The notes under the pieces: generated by a model
What the model was told of the DNA's origin: nothing
Databases searched by the model: none
Seen by the model: the letters and a program-made list of their open reading frames with translations, nothing else
Shown here: positions 1 through 5,599 of the stretch, one piece after another
Layout: every line of letters begins with the position of its first letter
How positions within the stretch are numbered: position 1 is the stretch's first letter
Source of the DNA: an uncultured cyanobacterium
Lineage (GTDB): Bacteria > Cyanobacteriota > Cyanobacteriia > PCC-6307 > Cyanobiaceae
NCBI GenBank assembly: GCA_903862155.1
Contig: CAIOXF010000193.1
Coordinates: forward strand, 1-21,782
Length of the DNA: 21,782 nt
Direction: 5' to 3'
Position numbers and translations under genes: made by a program

Positions 1-204
1 ACCAGCAACAGGCTCGCGGATGCCGTCGATGTCGACGGGGGGAGCAGCGATGAACGCCACGATGAAGCAGATGGTGGCCGCCAACAGGCAGGGGATCATC
101 AGCACACCGAACCAACCCACATAGATGCGGTTGTTCGTGGAGGTGACCCACTGGCAGAAGTTCTGCCAGCTGCTGGCACGGCCGCCGCGCAGAGCAGTGG
201 TCAT
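1..204 (-). CDS. psbA: Photosystem II reaction centre protein D1 (N-terminal part, truncated by window edge)
   Basis: Read on the minus strand from ATG at 204-202, this encodes the first 68 residues of D1, the thylakoid protein that with D2 binds the photosystem II electron-transfer cofactors. The protein begins MTTALRGGRASSW and contains the family-typical segments FCQWVTSTNNRIYVGWFG (about residues 16-33) and APPVDIDGIREPVAG (54-68), with the first transmembrane helix between them. The reading frame is open to base 1, so the remaining roughly 290 residues lie outside the window. Cyanobacteria usually carry several psbA copies encoding different D1 forms. The diagnostic residue near 130 is not in view, so the isoform cannot be assigned. 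The gene is downstream of the DUF697 gene on the same strand, but a 166-bp gap suggests that it has its own promoter. Confidence 0.97.
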   Translation of the reverse strand, partial: MTTALRGGRASSWQNFCQWVTSTNNRIYVGWFGVLMIPCLLAATICFIVAFIAAPPVDIDGIREPVAG

Positions 205-370
205 GGATGCAGAAGAACGGGTGAGAAATCCCACAAGGGGATCAAAAAACGCTAGGGAGATCCCTGGGTCTCACCACAGGACGCAATCAAACGTGCGCTG
301 GCGCAATCTGCCGTTACACGCAAGATGAAGGCGCTGTTACACAGCTGCTACGCAATCTGCGTGGGCAGGA
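205..370 (-). promoter_or_regulatory. psbA upstream region with repeated elements (candidate promoter/operator region)
   Basis: This 166-bp non-coding gap lies between the DUF697 stop and the psbA start. It must hold the psbA promoter and leader unless psbA is transcribed from the upstream gene. On the plus strand it contains GTTACAC twice (313-319 and 336-342), the 10-mer CGCAATCTGC twice (302-311 and 351-360), and a partial CGCAATC copy at 282-288. GTTACA matches the half-site of the HLR1 element bound by RpaB at high-light genes, but the usual second half-site 2 nt away is absent. A short inverted repeat AGGGA-GA-TCCCT (254-265) and an A6 run (245-249 region) lie closer to the start. I see no convincing -35/-10 pair. 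Confidence 0.45.
302..360. repeat. Two copies of CGCAATCTGC flanking two copies of GTTACAC
   Basis: Plus-strand order is CGCAATCTGC (302-311), GTTACAC (313-319), GTTACAC (336-342), CGCAATCTGC (351-360). All are direct repeats in the same orientation, and a truncated CGCAATC lies at 282-288. They lie about 100-156 bp upstream of the psbA start. Two exact 10-mer repeats and two exact 7-mer repeats in 60 bp of non-coding DNA look more like binding sites than chance, but no protein can be assigned from sequence alone. Confidence 0.5.
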
Positions 371-1756
371 TCAAGCCGCCTGCTCGCGCAGCCACTGCCG
401 GCCCTGTTGCAGAAACAGCTGCCAATCCAGCCGCTCCGTTTCTGCCGCTCGGGCCACGATCAGGGGCGCTTCCCGTTTAATGCGTTCCAGATCCGGTTCA
501 CTCACCCCACTGGAGAGGGCCATCACATCGGCCATGGCACGGCCCACCACCCGGGTGAGATAGGCGGCGCTGAGGGCCTGCACTGCACCGCCCACCAGCC
601 AGGTGGCGCCATGCAACTTGAGCATCCCCGCCAGGCTCTGGCTGCTCCACTCCACCACCCCCAGAGCCAGCGAAGCCCGAGCCAGCTCAGCGGCGGCGGC
701 CCGCAGCTGCTCCAGGGTCCAGCGGCACTGCCATAGGCGGGCCATCTCCCGGAGCATCAGACCGTTGGCCACCGCCAGCACCAGCAGATCCAGGCTGGGC
801 AGTGGGGCCGCCACCACACCCGCTGCCACGACCCATTGCGTGCGCTGCAGCAAGCCATCGAGCTGTTCACGCCTCAGCAGCTCCAGTTCGGCCTGCCAAT
901 CGCGATGGAGACCGCGGGCCAAGCGCAGCCGCGTCGCCTCGCGAAGGGCAGACGCCTCCTGGGCGAGGGCCTCCACCAGCGGCTGGAGTGCGGAGCCCAA
1001 GCTGTCGTGGGTGCCGTCCCAGAGCAGCAGCCGGGTTCCGCAGACATCGGGCAGCTGGGCCAGTAGCTCGCGGCGCAACGCGCCAGTGTCCTGAGCGGGG
1101 TCAGCTGTCACAAGCAGCCAAGCGGGCTGGCCCTCGGGCATGGCCTCGATCCAGCGCAGGGGCGCCGCCGCCAGGGGAGCATTCAGGTGGTGAAGGAGCA
1201 GGTCGCACTGGGCAAACAGCTCAGGCCAGCGCCAGCCCTCGCTCCAGCGGGGCAAGGGTTCGGCCCAGTGCAGGGTGAGGCCACTGGGCGATTGCAGGGT
1301 GGCTGCCAGTCCCTGCCGCAGGTCAGGCCCTACCGGGCCCATGCCCACCACCGCCAGTTGCAAGCCTGGGACAGCGACCAGCTGGCGAAGCTGATCGAGG
1401 CGCTTGGGGCGCGTTTCAGGGTCTGCGCCCAGCGCCTCAAATTGGGGAAGGAGACTGTTCAGCCGTTCCAGCCATCCCGACAGGTTGGTGTCGGCCAGAC
1501 CAAACCGCCGGCGGGGGCGCAGCAACCACAGGGCGCCGCCGGCAGCCGCCGCCAGGGTGAACGACGTACCGCTGGACAGCCAATGGGTGAGGTGCTGGGC
1601 TGCATCCACCCCCAGGCAGCCACCGCCCACAACAGCGGCCGCAGGCCACCAGCGGCGCAGCGGACCTTGCAGTGAGGCCCGCACCACCGGGGCAAGCACC
1701 GTTGTATCCGCAGGCCGGGCGCTCACCGGAATCGCAGGGAAGGCAGATGGGCGCAT
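371..1756 (-). CDS. Membrane protein with C-terminal DUF697 (YcjF-type) domain and degenerate GTPase-like domain
   Basis: The predicted protein has 461 residues from ATG at 1756. Hydrophobic segments occur at about residues 36-50 and 66-79, and a C-terminal membrane region of about 306-410 has the helical, Ala/Leu-rich character of DUF697/YcjF proteins. Between them, residues 133-265 resemble a small GTPase with its key residues lost. The P-loop position reads VVGMGPVGPD without the Lys-Ser/Thr, the NKxD position reads VTADP, and a late segment reads WDGTHDSLGSALQPLVEAL, like the family's SAxxGxGL. This G-domain reading is inference. A GTG at 1918 would extend the protein by 54 residues but would run into the divergent gene, so the ATG is preferred. 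The gene is head-to-head with the next gene. Its function is unknown. Confidence 0.85.
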   Translation of the reverse strand: MRPSAFPAIPVSARPADTTVLAPVVRASLQGPLRRWWPAAAVVGGGCLGVDAAQHLTHWLSSGTSFTLAAAAGGALWLLRPRRRFGLADTNLSGWLERLNSLLPQFEALGADPETRPKRLDQLRQLVAVPGLQLAVVGMGPVGPDLRQGLAATLQSPSGLTLHWAEPLPRWSEGWRWPELFAQCDLLLHHLNAPLAAAPLRWIEAMPEGQPAWLLVTADPAQDTGALRRELLAQLPDVCGTRLLLWDGTHDSLGSALQPLVEALAQEASALREATRLRLARGLHRDWQAELELLRREQLDGLLQRTQWVVAAGVVAAPLPSLDLLVLAVANGLMLREMARLWQCRWTLEQLRAAAAELARASLALGVVEWSSQSLAGMLKLHGATWLVGGAVQALSAAYLTRVVGRAMADVMALSSGVSEPDLERIKREAPLIVARAAETERLDWQLFLQQGRQWLREQAA

Positions 1757-1811
1757 CTCTAGCGCAGCTTCCGACCGCCGCTGCCAATAGGTTGAGGAAA
1801 CGCCCAGGTGG

Positions 1812-2387
1812 TTGCTCACCTGCCCGCTCCACCCACCACCGTTGGCCCCAAGCTCCCCCCTGAGCCGAACCCGTCCGACCGATCCGGAGCCCTGCAGCAG
1901 CTTGGGCGAGCGGCTCACGGCGCGCCACCAGGCCTTGCTGCATCAGTGGGGGCAGGAGCTGCTCCAGGCGCCGGGCTGGCGCGGGGAGTTGCCCGTGGCG
2001 GTGCTGGAGCCCTGTTGGCTGAGGTTGCGCCGAGTGGCTGTGCAGGATCTATCCAACCGATTGCCACCCGATGGGAGCGAAGCGGCACCGGAACTCGTGC
2101 GCTTTCGCCAGTTGCGCCAGGCCGGTCTCGACGACTGGAGTGCCCAGCAGCTGTGCTGGCAAGAATTTGGCTGTGCCGCCTTTCAGCAGGCCCAACGCCG
2201 GTTCTGGACATCCCAAGACCAGGGCAACCACGGCTGGACGCTGGCGCGCTACTTGGACCTGATCGAGACCTACCGGCGTGGCCTCAGCGCGGATGAGGTC
2301 CGCCGCTTGCCACTGCTGGTGCTGGCGCGCGAGGGAAGCGCAGAGCACCATGCCCTGTTCTGGCTACCACCAATCGGGGGCCGATAG
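1812..2387 (+). CDS. Uncharacterised protein, TTG start (about 161-191 aa)
   Basis: I do not recognise a named family. The frame is open with no ATG. Possible starts are TTG at 1812, preceded by GAGGAAA at 1794-1800, and TTG at 1902, just before the helical segment GERLTARHQALLHQWGQELL. The protein is soluble, rich in Leu, Gln, Arg and Trp, and looks mostly alpha-helical. Its C-terminus reads RYLDLIETYRRGLSADEVRR and then LPLLVLAREGSAEHHALFWL, which looks like a folded domain rather than a chance frame. It has no signal peptide or membrane segment. It runs in the same direction as the Gly/Arg-rich protein gene, 34 nt upstream of it, and is divergent from the DUF697 gene, so the short space between them should hold two promoters. 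The first 30 residues are Pro/Ser-rich and may not be translated. Coding status is likely; function is unknown. Confidence 0.72.
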   Translation: MLTCPLHPPPLAPSSPLSRTRPTDPEPCSSLGERLTARHQALLHQWGQELLQAPGWRGELPVAVLEPCWLRLRRVAVQDLSNRLPPDGSEAAPELVRFRQLRQAGLDDWSAQQLCWQEFGCAAFQQAQRRFWTSQDQGNHGWTLARYLDLIETYRRGLSADEVRRLPLLVLAREGSAEHHALFWLPPIGGR

Positions 2388-2421
2388 GGCACACTTGCGC
2401 CTGATTCCAGGGGCTGCGGCG

Positions 2422-2913
2422 ATGGCCGACGACACCACCACTTCCTACGAAGGTCAGGGCCAAGGAGGCCGCAGCGGTGGCGGTGGCGGTCGTGGTCCGG
2501 GCAACCGCGAACCCGGCGGTTTCCGCATCCGCCTGAGCGACAACGAAATGCGCGCGGTCCGCGCGATCCAGGAGACCTTCCGCCTTCGCTCCACCGTGGC
2601 GGCGCTGGGGTTCTCGATCCGCACCGTGGCCCAGCTGCTCGAAGACGGTCAGCTCGATGAGCTCGTGGCCCAGCAGCGCGCCCAGGCCGGCAACCGTGGC
2701 GATGGCCCGCGGGGCGGACGTCGCGGAGAAGGTCGGGGCGAGCGCCGCGAAGAGCGGGCTCCCCGCATCGATCCCTTCGCCCGTCCGACCAAGCCGGCTC
2801 CTGCTCCGGCTGCCGAGGAAGCTGAGCCCGCTGCCACGGCTGAAGAGACTCCCGCCGACGCCGTGAGCGAGGCTCCCGCCGAGGAGACCACCGCCGAAGC
2901 CACCGAGGCCTGA
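2422..2913 (+). CDS. Gly/Arg-rich protein with small helical core and acidic Ala/Glu/Pro tail
   Basis: This is a 163-residue protein from ATG at 2422. Residues 11-32 are a Gly/Arg-rich tract, and residues 33-84 are a compact, probably helical core (FRIRLSDNEMRAVRAIQETF, then a short loop and SIRTVAQLLEDGQLDELVAQ). Residues 90-115 are again Gly/Arg/Glu-rich (RGGRRGEGRGERREER), and residues 125-163 are an Ala/Pro/Glu-rich acidic tail. The arginine-glycine tracts are of a kind often found in RNA-binding proteins, and the core could be a helix-turn-helix-like unit. Both readings are inference. The stop is 4 nt before the trpS start, so the two genes are almost certainly co-transcribed. There are no membrane segments. 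I cannot name the family; a frame this long in GC-rich DNA could be chance, but the core composition and the close fit to trpS argue that it is real. Confidence 0.82.
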   Translation: MADDTTTSYEGQGQGGRSGGGGGRGPGNREPGGFRIRLSDNEMRAVRAIQETFRLRSTVAALGFSIRTVAQLLEDGQLDELVAQQRAQAGNRGDGPRGGRRGEGRGERREERAPRIDPFARPTKPAPAPAAEEAEPAATAEETPADAVSEAPAEETTAEATEA

Positions 2914-2917
2914 TCTG

Positions 2918-3943
2918 ATGACGCGGCCGAGGGTGCTCTCGGGCGTCCAGCCCACTGGATCCCTGCATCTGGGCAACTGGCTTGGAGCCATCCGCAACTG
3001 GGTGGGTCTGCAGGACAGCCACGACACGTTTTTTTGTGTGGTTGACCTGCACGCCATCACCGTGCCCCACGAACCGGGACGGCTGGCGGAAGACACCCTC
3101 ACCACGGCCGCGCTCTATCTGGCCTGCGGAATTGATCCCGCCCGCTCCACGGTGTTCGTGCAGAGCCAGGTGAGCGCCCACAGCGAGCTGTGTTGGCTGC
3201 TCAACTGCGTGACCCCGCTCAACTGGCTGGAGCGGATGATTCAGTTCAAGGAGAAGGCGATCAAGCAGGGCGACCAGGTGTCGGTGGGCCTGCTGGATTA
3301 CCCGGTGCTGATGGCCGCCGACATCCTTCTCTATGACGCCGACCTGGTGCCGGTGGGGGAAGACCAGAAGCAGCACCTGGAGCTGGCCCGCGACATCGCC
3401 CAGCAGCGCATCAACGCCCGCTTTTCACCAAAGGATGCACACGGGGAGCCAATTCCCGTGCTGAAGGTGCCCGAGCCCTTGATCCTCAAGGAAGGCGCCC
3501 GGGTGATGAGCCTCACCGACGGCAGCAGCAAGATGAGCAAGAGCGATCCAAATGAGGGCTCGCGCATCAACCTGCTCGATCCCCCCGAGCTGATCACCAA
3601 GAAAATCAAGCGCGCCAAGACCGACCCCACCATGGGGCTGGAGTTCGGCAATCCCGAGCGGCCTGAATCCGACAACCTGCTGGGGCTCTACGCGATCCTC
3701 AGCGGCAAAGGCCGCGAGGCTGCCGCCGCAGAGTGCGCAGGCATGGGTTGGGGCACCTTCAAGCCCCTGCTGGCCGAGGCTGCTGTGGAGGCCCTGCGCC
3801 CCGTTCAGCAGCGCTATGCCGAACTGCGGGCAGATCGGGCCACCCTCGAAGCCGTGCTGCAGCAAGGCCGGGAGCGCGCCGATACGGTGGCGTCCGAGTC
3901 GTTGCAGCGGGTGCGCGACGCCCTGGGATTCCTGCCCGCCTGA
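2918..3943 (+). CDS. trpS: Tryptophanyl-tRNA synthetase
   Basis: This class I aminoacyl-tRNA synthetase activates tryptophan with ATP and charges tRNA-Trp in the cytoplasm. It has 341 residues, the usual size for a bacterial TrpRS. The N-terminus SGVQPTGSLHLGNWLGA carries the HIGH-class motif as HLGN (17-20). The second nucleotide-binding motif is KMSKS (205-209) in the context GSSKMSKSDPNEGSRI. Family-typical tryptophan-site segments YPVLMAADILLY and VGEDQKQHLELARDIA lie between them. The start at 2918 begins MTRPRVLSGVQPTG as expected and is only 4 nt after the previous stop. No anomaly is visible. Confidence 0.98.
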   Translation: MTRPRVLSGVQPTGSLHLGNWLGAIRNWVGLQDSHDTFFCVVDLHAITVPHEPGRLAEDTLTTAALYLACGIDPARSTVFVQSQVSAHSELCWLLNCVTPLNWLERMIQFKEKAIKQGDQVSVGLLDYPVLMAADILLYDADLVPVGEDQKQHLELARDIAQQRINARFSPKDAHGEPIPVLKVPEPLILKEGARVMSLTDGSSKMSKSDPNEGSRINLLDPPELITKKIKRAKTDPTMGLEFGNPERPESDNLLGLYAILSGKGREAAAAECAGMGWGTFKPLLAEAAVEALRPVQQRYAELRADRATLEAVLQQGRERADTVASESLQRVRDALGFLPA

Positions 3944-4207
3944 CGGCAGGCTCTTAATCATTTCTTCCCAATCGATCACCGCAGCTGATCCTTCGGGAGG
4001 CCCAAAGGGCTCCCGTTCTGCGCTGGCTCGCCCCATCACCTCACCAGACGGAACAAGCGGTCGCGCCCATCTCAGGCGAGACCCGCGCCTCACTGGTCAG
4101 CAATTGCACACTGAGACGCCTTTGTCCAGGGGGTGGATGACCGTCTGGCGCTATGCCCCGTTGGCTGATCAAGGTCAAGGCCGCTGTGTTCCGCGCGTCT
4201 GACTTCG
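3944..4207. other. Non-coding gap between trpS and the GH104-like gene
   Basis: Apart from the candidate hairpin at 3995-4014, I see nothing convincing in these 264 bases: no tRNA, no clear small gene and no strong promoter. Short ATG-initiated frames at 4137 and 4153 end in or run through the signal-peptide region of the next gene in other frames. They look like chance, unless one of them is the displaced true start of that gene. Confidence 0.5.
3995..4014 (+). terminator. Candidate trpS terminator hairpin
   Basis: GGGAGGCCC-AAA-GGGCTCCC folds into an 8-bp GC stem with one bulged G and a 3-nt loop, 51 nt after the trpS stop. There is no T-run, so classical intrinsic termination is uncertain. 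A second, weaker inverted repeat CCTGCC/GGCAGG spans the stop itself (3931-3950). Confidence 0.4.
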
Positions 4208-4840
4208 CTGCATTTCCCTCGCCGTCTCCTGAGCGCCCTCGCCCTGCTTCTGCCATTCAGCGCGGTTCCCACGGGTGCCGGCATCGCCGCCCATTCCCAG
4301 AGCCTGCAGCCCTCTCGCCCAAAGGAGAAACCTCCCTACGCGCTCACCCCAAGGCGCCGGGCCCTGCTGGCCACCATCCGCTACGCCGAAGGCACCTGGA
4401 CCGGCGGCAGGAGTGATGGCTACAGGTTGCTCTACGGCGGCGGCCGCTTCATGAGCCTGGCCCGCCACCCCGAAATCACGGTGCACAAGCGCTACAGCAG
4501 CGCGGCCGCCGGGGCGTATCAGTTCCTCCCCGGTACCTGGCGGATTGCGGCCACGAAGCTCGGTCTGCGGGATTTCGGCCCGAGCAACCAAGACATGGCC
4601 GCGTTGTTTCTGGTGGAACAACGGGGCGTACTCAGGAAGCTCGACCGCCAGGGCCTCTGCGGGGTGGTGCTCGATCGCCTGGCCCGGGAATGGGCTTCCC
4701 TCCCCAACCACGCCGGTCGCAGCCATTACGGACAGCCGGTGAAGACCCGCGCCGCACTGCAGGCCTTCTACGCCAGCCGCCTCCAGCTGGAGCTCAACCT
4801 GGCAGCGGAGCACCGTGCAGCCAGCCCCATAGCCGGATAA
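4208..4840 (+). CDS. Secreted lambda endolysin R-like (GH104-type) peptidoglycan lytic enzyme, non-canonical start
   Basis: The frame encodes a lysozyme-like protein resembling phage lambda endolysin R, which cleaves peptidoglycan as a lytic transglycosylase. Matching segments are ATIRYAEGTW, whose Glu (residue 61 from the 4208 start) corresponds to the catalytic Glu of lambda R, then AAAGAYQFLPGTWR, LGLRDFGPSNQDMAAL and WASLPN...YGQ. Upstream is a plausible Sec signal peptide, FPRRLLSALALLLPFSAVPTGAGIAA, so the protein should reach the periplasm. The frame is open from 4169 but has no ATG, GTG or TTG before TTG 4427, which would drop both the signal and the catalytic Glu. CTG at 4208, 4199 or 4184 is the best option; 4208 is chosen because it directly precedes the basic n-region. 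The gene's 3' end overlaps the convergent DUF2752 gene by 47 nt. No phage genes surround it, so it looks like a housekeeping wall enzyme. Confidence 0.78.
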   Translation: MHFPRRLLSALALLLPFSAVPTGAGIAAHSQSLQPSRPKEKPPYALTPRRRALLATIRYAEGTWTGGRSDGYRLLYGGGRFMSLARHPEITVHKRYSSAAAGAYQFLPGTWRIAATKLGLRDFGPSNQDMAALFLVEQRGVLRKLDRQGLCGVVLDRLAREWASLPNHAGRSHYGQPVKTRAALQAFYASRLQLELNLAAEHRAASPIAG

Positions 4841-5189
4841 GCCACACCGCAGCAATCAGACCGCCGGCACCGGCCGCTAACGGCCACAGCCGACGGGGCT
4901 GGGACAAGCGGCCCATCCACAGCAGCGCCGTAAGCCCTGCCCCGGCCACCAGCAGGGGAATCCCCAGCGGGTGCCAATGCAATGACGCCGGCAGATCACC
5001 CCTCAACGCGCCCATCATCGAGCGCGTGAGAAAGCAGGTGGGGCAGGGCACCCCGGTGAGCTCACGCAGCGGACAAGACCAATCCAGAGGCAGCAAGCCC
5101 CAGCTGCGCATGGCCAGGGCCACACCCCCAGCCAGCAACCAACACGCGAATCGGCGCTGGCTGCGCTGCTTCAGGGGCTGGCGGGCCAC
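4794..5189 (-). CDS. DUF2752 family membrane protein
   Basis: This small membrane protein has about 131 residues if the GTG at 5189 is used. Residues near WSCPLRELTGVPCPTCFLTR match the DUF2752 signature CPxRxLTGxxCPxCGxTR, with Phe where the family usually has Gly after the last Cys. About three hydrophobic segments are visible: CWLLAGGVALAM, GIPLLVAGAGLTALLWMG, and LWPLAAGAGGLIAAVWLIRL. The Cys pairs could bind metal or form disulfides, but the family has no established function. An ATG at 5243 would overlap the upstream DUF2605 gene by 73 nt, so the GTG at 5189, overlapping by 19 nt, is preferred; ATG 5111 is a shorter alternative. It is co-directional with DUF2605 and probably in one transcript with it. 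Confidence 0.85.
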   Translation of the reverse strand: MARQPLKQRSQRRFACWLLAGGVALAMRSWGLLPLDWSCPLRELTGVPCPTCFLTRSMMGALRGDLPASLHWHPLGIPLLVAGAGLTALLWMGRLSQPRRLWPLAAGAGGLIAAVWLIRLWGWLHGAPLPG

Positions 5190-5539
5190 TCCCGTTCCGG
5201 CAGGGCTACCCCAGCCAAGCGCAGGGCGGCCGACAGATTCCACACCTTGAGCACCAGTTGGTGCCAGGGCGTGAGCGCATCCATATCGAGGGCCATGGGG
5301 GTGGGGGCGGCACTGCGGAGGCTGCTCGCCGCCTGCAGGGCGCGCTGGCCCTCCTCCAGTTCCGCCGCCAGCTCCGCCCGCTGCTCCGCCCCCATCACGT
5401 GGTCGGGGCAGAGATCCAGCAGCACCAGCCCCCGCGCGAACCAGAAGCGGAAATCGGCCATCAGCGAGCCCAGCAGCTGGTCGAGCAGCTCACCGGCCGG
5501 TGGGGAGCCCGAGGGCGGCTGGGGGAGGGTGCTGGCCAT
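5171..5539 (-). CDS. DUF2605 family protein
   Basis: This 122-residue soluble protein starts at ATG 5539. It matches the cyanobacterial DUF2605 pattern, with an N-terminal ELLDQLLGSLMADFRFWFAR segment followed by a helical region rich in Glu/Ala (QRAELAAELEEGQRALQAA) and a C-terminus with WHQLVLKVWNLSAALR. There is no signal peptide or membrane segment. The family is found mainly in cyanobacteria and has no assigned function. It is the first gene of a two-gene minus-strand unit with DUF2752, whose start overlaps its end. It is divergent from thrS across about 60 bp. Confidence 0.88.
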   Translation of the reverse strand: MASTLPQPPSGSPPAGELLDQLLGSLMADFRFWFARGLVLLDLCPDHVMGAEQRAELAAELEEGQRALQAASSLRSAAPTPMALDMDALTPWHQLVLKVWNLSAALRLAGVALPEREWPASP

Positions 5540-5599
5540 CGGTTCAGCCTAGGAACGCTGCGTAGGATCCGTTCATCGCCCTTGCCCCAGCTGGGATCC
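5540..5599. promoter_or_regulatory. Divergent promoter region between DUF2605 and thrS
   Basis: These 60 bp separate two divergent genes and should contain both promoters. A TAGGAT at 5563-5568 could serve as a -10 for thrS, but there is no clear -35. No T-box or other structured leader fits in this space. Confidence 0.3.

Noticed and set aside
365..383. GCAGG/CCTGC inverted repeat across the DUF697 stop codon as a terminator
   Set aside because: Only 5 bp with a 9-nt loop and no T-run; expected by chance in this composition.
2270..3376. A 368-residue minus-strand frame opposite the Gly/Arg-rich gene and trpS
   Set aside because: It is a shadow of trpS and of the repetitive Gly/Arg codons; low-complexity Arg/Pro content and no domain.
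3931..3951. Inverted repeats around the trpS stop codon as a terminator
   Set aside because: Stems of only 5-6 bp, no T-run, and they overlap the last codons; the hairpin at 3995-4014 is the better candidate.
5258..5599. In-frame 114-codon upstream extension of thrS, which could have supplied a missing N-terminal domain
   Set aside because: The extension is antisense to the DUF2605 gene, is His/Arg/Gln-rich and does not resemble a TGS domain. GTG 5600 is a sensible start.
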